Positions 16,770 through 25,228 of a stretch of DNA of 64,000 nucleotides are shown in pieces; position 1 is the stretch's first letter; each line of letters starts with the position of its first letter. A program made the position numbers and the translations under genes. The notes under the pieces were generated by a model, which worked only from the letters and a program-made list of their open reading frames with translations, was not told the origin of the DNA and ran no database searches. The DNA is taken from assembly GCA_016194705.1 (NCBI GenBank), contig JACQAZ010000047.1:1-64000 (forward strand), given 5' to 3'. The DNA comes from Elusimicrobiota bacterium (GTDB lineage: Bacteria; Elusimicrobiota; Elusimicrobia; UBA1565; UBA9628).

Positions 16770-18080
16770 CTAATTTGTCCGCCGTCTTGAAAGCCGCCAG
16801 GCCGCCGCCAGCAGAATCGGGATCACGCCGTAGAACCAAACGCGCGCGCCGGAGAAGTCGGCGACAAGGGGATGGCCGGGATAGTCCCAGGGCTTCGCGC
16901 TCGGGGCCTTTTCTCGCGCCAGCGAATAGATGATCGGCAGGATCTCCTCTTCGCTCGTCGAGCGCGTTTGCTCGCTCCTGCCGCCGTAGTCGAACACGAT
17001 GAGGCCGTAGCGGTCGTCCCCGCCGCCGAGGGCGGTCGCGGAGGCGTCTTGGAGCCTGACGGAGATCTTGGGAACGGCGCGCTTGAGCTTGGAGAGGACG
17101 CTGCGCTCGAGGTCCCAAAGACGGCTGTCCTCGGGACTCAGATTGACCGTGACCTGCAGGAGCCTCGGCAGACGCGAGAGCGCCGCGTCATCCCCCGCGC
17201 TGAAGGAATTCCGCTTGTCTTCGCTGGCGTCCCTATAGAACGGAAGCCGCAGGGACAGAAGAGCCGCCAAAGCGCCAGCCATCAGGACGAGAGCCGACCT
17301 TCTGGTCTTTACTGCGAAGGCGTCGCCTGTCTTGAGCCAGACGGCGGTTCCGGCGAGGCAAGCCAGAGCGGTGATGACAAGGAAGCTCCCCTGCGCCGAA
17401 GAGAACAAGCCTTTCTCGAATTGATGCAGGCAGCTCGTCATCGAGAAGGCCCCGGCCCGCCTGACCCAGCCCGCCTCGGTCGAGGCCGCAAAATCCACGG
17501 CCCAGTTGCCGAGCACGAAGGCAAGGCAGAGCAGGGCGGCCGCCGCGGTGGAATCGGCGAGCGCGGCGCAGAGCATCGCGACGCCCGTGATCGCGAAGGC
17601 GTACAGGGAATGCCCGAGCAGCAGGTTCGCCAGTTCGCCGCCGCCGACATGACCTCCTTTCGCGTTCCAAAGTAAGAACGACGAGAGCGGCAGACCCAGG
17701 GCCGCGAGCCAGCCGAGCGACAGGGCGAGGACCTTGGCCGCCAGCGACGCCTCGAGGGGCACGGGAAGCTGAAGAAGCAGCTTGAGCGAGCCGCTTTCCT
17801 TTTCCGAGGAGATGAAGCGGATGGCCAGAAACGGATAGAGGAGCGTGGTCGCCAGGTACAGGCCGCCGAGCGTCGGCACCAGGATGCCGTCGAGAGGAGA
17901 GAGGCCGCGCGCCAATTCGGGAGACGAAGAGGCCGAGCGGCTGGCCTCGCCGAACAAGCGCGCCGCCGCGATGAAGCTGTAGCCGCTCAAGAACGAGACG
18001 CACAGAAGCAGCAGCCAGAAAGGCGGCGCGGCGGCCAGGGCCCGCAGCTCATTGCCGAGCAGGACCTTAAGTGAGCGCAA
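16770..18080 (-). CDS. ABC-2-type exporter permease with C-terminal extracytoplasmic domain
   Basis: The track starts at 18131. A perfect GAGGAGG lies 6 nt before TTG 18080, inside the ATPase gene, so I place the start there (436 aa). The first ~270 residues contain about six membrane helices of the ABC-2/NatB type (ISSEKESGSLKLLLQLPV is the conserved cytosolic loop). A soluble region of about 125 residues follows (VTVNLSPEDSRLWDLERSVLSKLKR...) and then a final helix, recalling GldG-like extracytoplasmic domains of gliding ABC transporters. It pairs with the ATPase just upstream. Substrate unknown. Confidence 0.82.
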   Translation of the reverse strand: MRSLKVLLGNELRALAAAPPFWLLLLCVSFLSGYSFIAAARLFGEASRSASSSPELARGLSPLDGILVPTLGGLYLATTLLYPFLAIRFISSEKESGSLKLLLQLPVPLEASLAAKVLALSLGWLAALGLPLSSFLLWNAKGGHVGGGELANLLLGHSLYAFAITGVAMLCAALADSTAAAALLCLAFVLGNWAVDFAASTEAGWVRRAGAFSMTSCLHQFEKGLFSSAQGSFLVITALACLAGTAVWLKTGDAFAVKTRRSALVLMAGALAALLSLRLPFYRDASEDKRNSFSAGDDAALSRLPRLLQVTVNLSPEDSRLWDLERSVLSKLKRAVPKISVRLQDASATALGGGDDRYGLIVFDYGGRSEQTRSTSEEEILPIIYSLAREKAPSAKPWDYPGHPLVADFSGARVWFYGVIPILLAAAWRLSRRRTN

Positions 18081-18762
18081 AGAAGACCTCCTCGAGGCTT
18101 CCGGCCGAGCCGGCTTTGGCGCGCAGCTCATCGAGCGTGCCGAAGCCGACGACCTTACCCGCGCACAGCAGCAGCAGACGGTCGCAGACGCGTTCGGCGT
18201 CCGGGAGCTGATGGATCGAAAGCACGAGAGATCGGCCCGCCTCGCGCGTCTCGCGCAGCAGGGCCATGACCGCCCGGACCTGGTGAGGGTCCAAGCCGTC
18301 GAAAGGCTCGTCGAGCAGCAGGATCTGCTGCGGCGTGAGCAGTCCCATCGCCAACAGGAGCCGCTTGAGCGTCCCCTTCGAGAGCTCCTCGGCCCGTTTG
18401 CGCAGAGATGACGCGAGGCCGAGCCGCTCGATCAGGACTTCCTTGCGTCCGTCCGCCGCGCGATAAAGGTCCGCGAAGAGGTCGATCAGCGCGCCTGCGG
18501 TCTGCTCGCCGAAGGGCCGCGCGCCGTCGGGCATGTAGAACAGGGCCTCCTTGCGCCGATGAGGCGCGAGCGCTCGGCCGTGCGAGCGGACCTCGCCCGC
18601 GTCGACCGGCACGAGGCCGGCAAGAGACTCAAGCAAGGTCGTCTTGCCGGCCCCGTTGGGGCCGATGATGCCGAGGATCTCGCGAGGCCGCACGTCGAGC
18701 GCGGCTCCTTCCAGAGCCTTGAAGGCTCCGAAGCTCTTGGAGATCCCCTCGGCCTCGAGCAT
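18067..18762 (-). CDS. ABC transporter ATP-binding protein
   Basis: The 231-aa ATPase has Walker A GPNGAGKT (34-41), the signature LSKGTLKR (in place of LSGGQ), Walker B LLLDEP and the His switch (SIHQLPDAE). The LSKG-type signature is typical of ABC-2 export systems. It overlaps the permease start and follows the PepSY-like gene by 3 bp. It would energise export of an unidentified substrate. Confidence 0.9.
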   Translation of the reverse strand: MLEAEGISKSFGAFKALEGAALDVRPREILGIIGPNGAGKTTLLESLAGLVPVDAGEVRSHGRALAPHRRKEALFYMPDGARPFGEQTAGALIDLFADLYRAADGRKEVLIERLGLASSLRKRAEELSKGTLKRLLLAMGLLTPQQILLLDEPFDGLDPHQVRAVMALLRETREAGRSLVLSIHQLPDAERVCDRLLLLCAGKVVGFGTLDELRAKAGSAGSLEEVFFALT

Positions 18763-18765
18763 CTG

Positions 18766-19323
18766 TTAGTCCAGCTTGACCGGGACCGTCTTGAGGTCGT
18801 CTTCCATGCCGATCGTGACCTCGGCGACGGGGTGGCCGTCCTTGAGGGACGGCGTCACGCTGATGGCCGAGAAGTCCTTGTTCGCCACCAGCGCCTTCTT
18901 TACGGCCGCGCGCAGCGACATCTTCGCCTTGGCCATCGCCGCGCTCTGGGCCTTCGCGGCCGCCAGGTCCTCGCCGCCTTTGATGGCCTCGGTCTTGGCG
19001 ATCTTCCCCGTCTTGTGGTCCACGACGACCTCGGAGAACTTCCCGGCCTTCATGGTGTAGACGGAGAGCTGCAGCTTGCCGTCGTCCATCTCGAACTTGC
19101 CTGAGATGGGCTTTCCAGCCTGCTCGCACGCCGCCAGGCCCTTGTCGAGATTGACCGCGATCCGCTCGAGCGTCTCACCGGTCACTTTTCCGCTGTCCTC
19201 GTGCTCCTCGTGCTCCTCGTGCTTCTCGGCTTTCTCGTCGTGCGCCTTCTGCGCGTGGGCGAGCCCGCCCAGACCGACGGACGCCGCGAACGCCGCAGCC
19301 AACACGACCATTCTCTTGTTCAT
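18766..19323 (-). CDS. Exported PepSY-like protein with His/Glu-rich segment
   Basis: The start is ATG 19323, preceded by AAGGAGGACGGC; the track's upstream extension is not coding. The 185-aa product has a signal peptide ending AHA-Q, then a His/Glu run (HDEKAEKHEEHEEHED) that could chelate metal, then a PepSY-like domain (FSEVVVDHKTGKIAKTEAI...) and a second alpha/beta region. PepSY domains regulate proteases or bind peptides in the periplasm. Location in the chromate operon suggests an envelope stress or metal-handling role (inference). Confidence 0.75.
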   Translation of the reverse strand: MNKRMVVLAAAFAASVGLGGLAHAQKAHDEKAEKHEEHEEHEDSGKVTGETLERIAVNLDKGLAACEQAGKPISGKFEMDDGKLQLSVYTMKAGKFSEVVVDHKTGKIAKTEAIKGGEDLAAAKAQSAAMAKAKMSLRAAVKKALVANKDFSAISVTPSLKDGHPVAEVTIGMEDDLKTVPVKLD

Positions 19324-19367
19324 GCCGTCCTCCTTTTGTTGATGCGCGTAAAGAGACGAACTTGCGA

Positions 19368-21008
19368 TCACCTGATGAAGAAGTAGTGCGGCCGATTGTC
19401 GCTCCCGAGCACGTAGACCCCGTAGCCGGCGCGCGTGTCGCGGATGGTGGGGATCGCCCAGTAGACGAACCCTTTCGGCAGCGCTGCCTGCGCGATGTCC
19501 ACGGCCTGGCGCAGCGTGAGAGGGCTGGTCTGCACCAAGGTGAGATCGCGAGCCGAGCGCGTCAGGTGCTCGGCATCGGGAACCTTGAACTCGGCCAGAG
19601 TCGGGGCGAACACGTCCGCCGTGGGATCGCCGGCCAACTCCTGGAACACGTTGCGCTCGGCGTCCACGTCGACGCCCTTGCCGACGGGATAGAGGCTCAA
19701 GGAAAGCTTCTTGGCGTCGTCAAGCTCGAACTTAGCCTCGATCATCGGTCCGTACTTCGCTTCGGTCCTGGCCAGCGCCTGCGCCATGGTGAGCTTGGAG
19801 CCGCGCGCGACGCTCAGATCATCGCCGAGCTCGGGAACGCGGGCGTCGGTCGCACCGGCGCCGGGGCCGGAGCCGAGGTCGGCCGGATGGTCGGCGGTGC
19901 GCTCGTCGCCGCCCTCGCCGTCGATGAACTCGTAGCGCGGCCGGCCGTCGTCTAGCGCGTACATGCCGTAGCCGGCGCGGCCGGCCCGGATGGTCGGGAT
20001 GGCCCAGTACACCGCCCCCTCATCCGAGGCCCGGGCGATGGCGTCGGCCAGCGTGATGCGGCTGAGCTGCACCAAGGTCAGATCGCGCGCCGAGCGGGTC
20101 AAGTGCTTCTGATCGGTGAACACCGAGAACACCGGCGCCCAGGGCGCGACGGCCGCCTTGCCGGCCAGTTCCTCGAACACGTTGCGCTCGGCGTCGACGG
20201 CGACCGGTTTTCCGATTGGATAGATGCTGAGCTTGAGCGTATCCGCTTTGAGCTCGAACTTGGCTTCGATCGTCGCTCCGTACTTGGCCTCGGCCTGGCG
20301 CACGCCCTCGGCCATGCTCAGCTTCGACGTATTGACGACGGCCGGATCGCCGCCCATCTGGGGGACGCGCTGGTCCGTCGCTCCGCGGCCGGGGCCGGCC
20401 TCGATGGACGCTCTCCTCGGCGGCGCCGCGAGCTGTCCCTTCATTTCCTTGAACGGCATGCGCATCAGCTCATCAAACGCCGGCTGCGCCGATGCGCCGG
20501 CCGCGGCCAGAACTCCCGCCGCCCACGCCACGACGACCAATCCGAACCGCTTTTTCATCCTCTTCATAAGACCTCCTCTGATTTGACGTCCTTGGCGGCA
20601 GTACGCATAAAGCGCGTCGTAGACCGGGAACTCGAGCTCGAGCTTGCGCCGGTCGTCCGGAGTCGTCTCGTGGAAGCCGTCGGCGATGGCGAGCAGGCCC
20701 GCCGACTCGGGGCAGCAGCCGACATCCCCGGAGACGTCGGCCCCATGAACGATGATCGCAAGACGCGAAAGAGCCTCATCCTTGAGCTTGTAGTCCTCGA
20801 TGAGGGTCTCGAAAGTGCATTTGCCGTCGCGGTGCGTGTAATCCGAGCCCGGCGTATCGAAGGACTTGCCGCCAAGGCGCTTGGCCGTCTCGAGCACCTG
20901 GTCGCGAGGGACGAACAAAAACTCGGCGTCCTTGTCGATGAACTTGCGTATCAGCCAGGGGCAGGCCACGCGATCGGTGCGCGCGCCTTCGCGCGTGACC
21001 CATTTCAT
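19368..21008 (-). CDS. ChrB C-terminal-type domain read through into a secreted duplicated protein
   Basis: One 546-aa open frame holds two things. Residues 1-147 match the C-terminal domain of chromate-resistance protein ChrB (WVTREGARTDRVACPWLIRKFID..., CTFETLIEDY). Then, without a stop, comes a new ribosome-binding site (GAGGAGG), an internal ATG at 20567 and a signal peptide (MKRMKKRFGLVVVAWAAGVLAAAGASA-Q), followed by two tandem repeats of about 170 residues (each with AEAKYG...IEAKFEL, DAERNVFxELAG, HLTRSARDLTLVQ, VYWAIPTIR). A cytoplasmic domain preceding a signal peptide is implausible for one protein; I expect separate translation of the secreted part (399 aa). A one-base shift would let the ChrB part end in TGA overlapping ATG 20567. 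The repeats resemble PepSY-containing periplasmic proteins. Confidence 0.75.
   Translation of the reverse strand: MKWVTREGARTDRVACPWLIRKFIDKDAEFLFVPRDQVLETAKRLGGKSFDTPGSDYTHRDGKCTFETLIEDYKLKDEALSRLAIIVHGADVSGDVGCCPESAGLLAIADGFHETTPDDRRKLELEFPVYDALYAYCRQGRQIRGGLMKRMKKRFGLVVVAWAAGVLAAAGASAQPAFDELMRMPFKEMKGQLAAPPRRASIEAGPGRGATDQRVPQMGGDPAVVNTSKLSMAEGVRQAEAKYGATIEAKFELKADTLKLSIYPIGKPVAVDAERNVFEELAGKAAVAPWAPVFSVFTDQKHLTRSARDLTLVQLSRITLADAIARASDEGAVYWAIPTIRAGRAGYGMYALDDGRPRYEFIDGEGGDERTADHPADLGSGPGAGATDARVPELGDDLSVARGSKLTMAQALARTEAKYGPMIEAKFELDDAKKLSLSLYPVGKGVDVDAERNVFQELAGDPTADVFAPTLAEFKVPDAEHLTRSARDLTLVQTSPLTLRQAVDIAQAALPKGFVYWAIPTIRDTRAGYGVYVLGSDNRPHYFFIR
20565..20577 (-). promoter_or_regulatory. 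Internal Shine-Dalgarno and start of the secreted duplicated protein
   Basis: GAGGAGG followed by TCTT and ATG (20565-20567) inside the 546-aa ORF. The same AGGAGGTCT context precedes other genes of this run (21889, 16760), which argues this is a genuine initiation site. Confidence 0.7.
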
Positions 21009-21889
21009 CGCGCCGCCTGAGCGTCCAGAGCGGATTTCAGACCCTTGGCGAGCTCGGCGGTCGTCCCGAGTCCCCAGAAGTGCAGGAACAGCACGCGGGG
21101 GGTCTCCCCGGCCATGTGGCTGTGTATGGCCACGACGAGAATGCCGGCCTTGCGCAGCGCCTTGAGCACGCCTTGGAGCTCGCTCTCGTACATCGCGAAA
21201 TCGCCGTCGACGACGGCATCGGCGTCGCTTCCCGCGAACGCGGCCCAGGTGTTGACGCCCATGGCGCTTCCGATCTCATGGCCCGCCATCTTGGTTTTCT
21301 TGCCGAAGACGACTTTGTAGACTCCCTTGGCCAGCTCACCCTTGGCGCTCAAGATCGACTCGATCTTCGCGGGATCCAAGCTCGTCTTGGCCGGGTCGAT
21401 CTCGGCGCGAACCGTGACGCCCTTGCCTCCGCCGGTCTCCTTGAGCTTCGCGAAGACCGCGCCCACGGCGGCGGCGAGCTTTTCCTCGTCGCCCATCCCG
21501 CCGATGTGCATGAACATCACCTTGGGCGAATCCCAGAAGAAGTGGTTATGAAGGGCGGTGACCTCGAGGCCGTTGTCGAGCGCGGCGCTCATGACGGGAT
21601 TGACCTGATCCTCGAGCAGGACCATGTCGCCCATGACCATCGCGTGCTTGCCCGCCTTGGTAAAGGCCGCCCAAGCCGTCAGCCCCAGCGGCGGCGTCGC
21701 CTTGACGCCGGCGATGGTCGCCTGAATGTCGCTTCGGGGGTAGCTCACCTTGAACACACCTTCCTTCTCGTTGAGCTGGCCCTTGAGCCCCGTCAACGCC
21801 TCGATCTTTGCCGTATCGAGCGTCCCCTCCTGCGCCGCCGCGTTGAGGCTCGCGCCGAGCAAGAGCGCCAACGCTAGAGATGATTTCAT
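21005..21889 (-). CDS. Exported DUF1259 (LppY/LpqO-type) protein
   Basis: The 294-aa protein has a signal peptide (to about residue 19) and two copies of the DUF1259 unit. Each has an ALTG-like start, a WAAF segment and a histidine motif: ALHNHFFWDSPKVMFMHI and AIHSHMAGETPRVLFLHFWG. The paired histidines may bind a metal. DUF1259 proteins are often found beside chrA in chromate-resistance operons, as here. It has an AGGAGG site 5 nt before ATG, 9 bp after chrA, and its stop overlaps the next ATG (ATGA). Confidence 0.88.
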   Translation of the reverse strand: MKSSLALALLLGASLNAAAQEGTLDTAKIEALTGLKGQLNEKEGVFKVSYPRSDIQATIAGVKATPPLGLTAWAAFTKAGKHAMVMGDMVLLEDQVNPVMSAALDNGLEVTALHNHFFWDSPKVMFMHIGGMGDEEKLAAAVGAVFAKLKETGGGKGVTVRAEIDPAKTSLDPAKIESILSAKGELAKGVYKVVFGKKTKMAGHEIGSAMGVNTWAAFAGSDADAVVDGDFAMYESELQGVLKALRKAGILVVAIHSHMAGETPRVLFLHFWGLGTTAELAKGLKSALDAQAAR

Positions 21890-21898
21890 GAAGACCTC

Positions 21899-23044
21899 CT
21901 ATCCTTTATATAAGACGAGTCCGGCCAGCCAGGCGGCGCCGACGAGCAGCGGCTCCGGCGTCTTGAAACGGACCAGCGCGAAGAGTGCTGCCGCCGCGAT
22001 CAAAGCGGTCGGAACGTCATTGATCGCGCCCTTGGCCAACACGAGCACGGCGCCCGTCATCGCGCCGACGGCCGCCGCGGTGACGCCGTCGACGAAGGCT
22101 TTGAGCTGCGGGTTGCTTCCGTACTTCTTGAACCAAGGAAAAAGAAGGATCACGCACAGGTAGACGGGCAGAAACACGCCGAGCGAGGCAAGCGTCGCGC
22201 CCGCCACGCCGGCTACGAGGTAGCCGATGAAACCGACGGTGATGACGACGGGCCCCGGCGTGATCATGGCGACCGCGATCGCGTCGAGGAACTGGCTCTC
22301 GGTCAGCCAATGATACTCCTGCACGACGCCCCCATACAGGAACGGCACGACGGTCAGACCGCTGCCGAAGACGAAGGCGCCGGCCTTGGCGAAGAAGAGG
22401 AACACCCGCCAAAGCGTATCGCCCGGCACGGGGCTCGCTCCTTGGGGCGCAAACAAGCCGATCCATGGGAGGGCGGCATGCATCCGTCCCATGAGCGCGC
22501 GGGGCGGCACGTAAACCAGCAACGCCACGACGCCGGAGAGGATGAACAGCGTGGCCATCTCCCGCCTTGTCGCGACCGTGACCAACGCCATGGCCGCGTA
22601 GATCAGCCACAGCAAGCGCTTGGCGCCCACAGTCGATTTGGTCAGCTTGTATGCGGAGCGGACGATGATGCCGATGACGGCGGCGCCGATCCCATAGAAC
22701 AAGGCCTGCATCCAGCGCAGCCCTCCGAATTGGACGTAGGCGGCGCCGATCGCCAAGACCATCAAGAAGGAGGGCAGGACGAAAGCGAGCCCTATGAGCG
22801 TGGCCCCGAGCACGCCGCCCCGCACGTAGCCGAGCCCGATCGCCGTCTGCGCCGCCAGCGGCCCGGGGGAGAGCTGAGCCAGGGCCAAGCTCAGCTTGAA
22901 GTCCTCGGGCGCGATCCAGCCGCGCTCCTCGACGAGGTCGCGCTCCATGTAGCCGACCAGAGCAATCGGCCCGCCGAAGCCGATCGTGCCGAGCTTGAGG
23001 AAGTAGAGGACGAGATCGCGCAGGCCGCCGCGGATGGGGCTCAT
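21899..23044 (-). CDS. chrA: Chromate efflux transporter ChrA
   Basis: The start is ATG 23044, overlapping the chrB stop (ATGA) with GGAGG 7 nt upstream; the track extension to 23287 lies within chrB. The 381-aa protein has two homologous halves of about five helices (long-chain CHR type). Conserved motifs are GFGGP (22-26) and LSPGPLAAQTA in the first half, and FGSGLTVVPFLYGG and MITPGPVVIT in the second. ChrA exports chromate across the inner membrane, driven by the membrane potential. Confidence 0.93.
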   Translation of the reverse strand: MSPIRGGLRDLVLYFLKLGTIGFGGPIALVGYMERDLVEERGWIAPEDFKLSLALAQLSPGPLAAQTAIGLGYVRGGVLGATLIGLAFVLPSFLMVLAIGAAYVQFGGLRWMQALFYGIGAAVIGIIVRSAYKLTKSTVGAKRLLWLIYAAMALVTVATRREMATLFILSGVVALLVYVPPRALMGRMHAALPWIGLFAPQGASPVPGDTLWRVFLFFAKAGAFVFGSGLTVVPFLYGGVVQEYHWLTESQFLDAIAVAMITPGPVVITVGFIGYLVAGVAGATLASLGVFLPVYLCVILLFPWFKKYGSNPQLKAFVDGVTAAAVGAMTGAVLVLAKGAINDVPTALIAAAALFALVRFKTPEPLLVGAAWLAGLVLYKG

Positions 23045-24030
23045 GGCTTGGCCTCCGCGGACAGCGCGGCGTAGACCCCGTCGAAGAACGCGATCCCGGC
23101 CTCGAGGCGGGGCGCGTCCTGAGCGTGCCGGCGGCAGAGTCCGCGTACAGCCAGGTCGACGCCCGAGGCCTCCGGGCGCGAGAACTTGCGGTCCTTGAGA
23201 TCGATGTCGTGGATGATCTCGGCGAGGCAAAGCAGGGGAGCGTGCTTCAAGCCGAGCCTGTGGATCAGGGTCTCGAAGGTGCACCAATCGCCGAAATGGG
23301 TGAACTCGCCGTCAGTCATGTCGTAGGCGATCTCCTTGGCACGCGCGGCGTAGGGCGGCGTCACGAACTTGAAGACGGCTCCCGAATCGACGAAGCGGCG
23401 CACGAGCCAAGCCGAGGCCAGGCGGTCGATGTGCGGGGAACGGCGGGTCACCCACACCGAGCCTTGCAGCTCGCGCCTCGTCACGGAGCCGGGCGGCGTC
23501 GGTGCCTGCTTCACTGAGACCGCCTTTGCGCGGTTGAGCAGGCCCTGCCCGGTCCCCAGGGCTGCCGAGGCCGAAGGCCGGCCGGGAGCGCGGAAGAAAT
23601 CGATCCGGCTCAGGCGCTCCCATTCTGTTTTGTGGTTCGACCACTGCCGCTCGAGCTTGTCGAGGGCCTCTCCCTTGACGTGGCCCCCTTCGAGCGCGGA
23701 GCGGATCTTCTCGTTGAACTCCGAGAGGCTCTCGGCGAACTCCGAGTAATCCTTAGCGCGCGCCTCCTGGAAGCTCTTGACGATCTCGTGCTCGTCCTTT
23801 TCGCCGATCGAGTCCGCCGCGAAGACGCTGGCCTCGCCGCCGGACTGCACTATGTCCTTGCGCAGCCAGTCGAAGTCCTCGCGGGTCTCGGGCCTGTTGG
23901 GCAGGGCGTAGATCGAGTTCTTGATCGCGACGGCGCCGAGGGTCTGGAGCTTGCGCCAGACCCTGACGCGGATGTTCGAGGGCTTGTCAGGGAGCTGGTG
24001 GGTCAGGAGGAGCCAGCGGGGGACTATCAT
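23041..24030 (-). CDS. chrB: Chromate resistance regulator/protein ChrB
   Basis: The 329-aa protein has the full two-domain ChrB layout: an N-terminal domain (PRWLLLTHQLPDKPSNIRVRVWRKLQTLGA...IYALPN) and a C-terminal domain (WVTRRSPHIDRLASAWLVRRFVD..., FGDWCTFETLIHRLGL). ChrB acts as a chromate-responsive regulator of the chr operon in proteobacteria and may bind metal. It heads the run, under a promoter that overlaps TAACGGC repeats and a palindrome, the likely operator. Confidence 0.92.
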   Translation of the reverse strand: MIVPRWLLLTHQLPDKPSNIRVRVWRKLQTLGAVAIKNSIYALPNRPETREDFDWLRKDIVQSGGEASVFAADSIGEKDEHEIVKSFQEARAKDYSEFAESLSEFNEKIRSALEGGHVKGEALDKLERQWSNHKTEWERLSRIDFFRAPGRPSASAALGTGQGLLNRAKAVSVKQAPTPPGSVTRRELQGSVWVTRRSPHIDRLASAWLVRRFVDSGAVFKFVTPPYAARAKEIAYDMTDGEFTHFGDWCTFETLIHRLGLKHAPLLCLAEIIHDIDLKDRKFSRPEASGVDLAVRGLCRRHAQDAPRLEAGIAFFDGVYAALSAEAKP

Positions 24031-24032
24031 AG

Positions 24033-24069
24033 TAACGGCTATACTAGCATAACGGCCGTTACATTACAA
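24033..24069 (-). promoter_or_regulatory. chrB promoter with overlapping operator-like repeats
   Basis: On the minus strand, TTGTAA (24064-24069), 17 bp, TAGTAT (24041-24046), then 10 nt to the ATG. The spacer contains the perfect 12-bp palindrome TAACGGCCGTTA (24050-24061), and TAACGGC recurs at 24033-24039 in the initially transcribed region. Repeats flanking the -10 look like repressor sites, probably for ChrB. Confidence 0.6.
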
Positions 24070-25080
24070 GTGGTTTGTTTTGGGCGAGCGAGGCAGCGAG
24101 AGAGCCCGCAGGTGAGCCAGGCTGTCGGAGAGGCTGGACCAGAAGGACGGGTGCTCCTCGTAGCGCACCGCGGAGCGCTCGCAGAGCTCCTTGACGCGGG
24201 GCGAGAGGGCGTGGAGCCGCGCGGGCGGCAGGTTCGGGTAGAGGTGGTGCTCGATGTGGCGGTCGAGGCCGCCGCAGAGCACGCGCCAGATCCCGTTGAG
24301 CGCGAAGTTCTTGCTCGTCTCGATCTGAAAGCGGTACCAGTCGGCGACGGTCGTATCACGCTTGCGCGCGCGCTCCGCCGACACCGCGCGGCCGACGCTG
24401 CTGCCGGTCTGAAGCCCCGTGAAGATCAGGTTGCGCACGCTTGCGGCGAGCAAGGTCCCCAGAGCGACCTGCTTCCATCTCGGGCCGGCGAGACAGGCGA
24501 ACAAGACGTACTGGTAGCCGATGAAGAGCAGGAATTTCCGCAGCTCGCCGCGGTCCCGGCGCGGCCGGCGTCCCGCGCGCTTGAGGAAGCCGTCGTAGTC
24601 CCAGGCCCAGATCTCGAAGGTCAGAACGGCGCCGAGGAAAGTATTGAGGAGATGCCACGGCCTCCACGGCGCGCCGGCATGGACGCGGAACAAGGGGTGG
24701 ACCGTGTCGGGATCGAGCTCCAGCAGGGAGGGGTTGGCGTGGTGGACGGCGTGCGCCTCGCCCCAGGTGCGCGACTGGAACGGCAGAGCGAGGCTTTCGT
24801 ACCGCGACGGCGTGAAGCGCCCCGCGCCGGGGATGCCCGCGTAGGCTCCATGCATGATCGAATGGTTGAGCTGCGCTTCGACCGCGAAGTGGTAGGCGAG
24901 GCAGAGCGCGCCCAGCAGCCAGCTCCAGGGATCGAGGGAGAAGTGGAGCAGGAGCCGGCCCAGGACCTCCGCGGCCATGGTCGACGCCTTGAGCCTGCGC
25001 AGACAAGCCAGGTCCCCCGCCCCGACGCCGGCCCGGGCTTCGCGGCCCAATCTCTGAATCCGCTCGGCGAGATCGTCCAT
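24064..25080 (-). CDS. Membrane fatty acid desaturase
   Basis: The promoter places the start at ATG 25080 (MDDLAERI), 338 aa, not at the track's 25131. The three His boxes of membrane di-iron desaturases are present: HSIMH, HAVHH and, near the C-terminus, HIEHH (HxxHH). Four or so membrane segments lie between. The family introduces double bonds into acyl chains or hydroxylates lipids. The stop overlaps the -35 of chrB. Confidence 0.87.
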   Translation of the reverse strand: MDDLAERIQRLGREARAGVGAGDLACLRRLKASTMAAEVLGRLLLHFSLDPWSWLLGALCLAYHFAVEAQLNHSIMHGAYAGIPGAGRFTPSRYESLALPFQSRTWGEAHAVHHANPSLLELDPDTVHPLFRVHAGAPWRPWHLLNTFLGAVLTFEIWAWDYDGFLKRAGRRPRRDRGELRKFLLFIGYQYVLFACLAGPRWKQVALGTLLAASVRNLIFTGLQTGSSVGRAVSAERARKRDTTVADWYRFQIETSKNFALNGIWRVLCGGLDRHIEHHLYPNLPPARLHALSPRVKELCERSAVRYEEHPSFWSSLSDSLAHLRALSLPRSPKTNHL

Positions 25081-25087
25081 CGCGCCC

Positions 25088-25116
25088 AGAGTATACCAGC
25101 GTCGTCCCGCGGGCGC
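25088..25116 (-). promoter_or_regulatory. Desaturase promoter, near-leaderless
   Basis: Minus strand: TTGCGC (25111-25116), 17 bp, TATACT (25088-25093), 7 nt, ATG 25080. Confidence 0.6.
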
Positions 25117-25228
25117 AAGGGAGCGGTCCAAAGGACCCGCCGCTCTCCGGTCAAATGAAGGTCCCGGCCCAGGGCCTTAGGCCCAGGCGCGATTTGCGCC
25201 CGCGTGCTACCCTTATTAATGAACAGAC

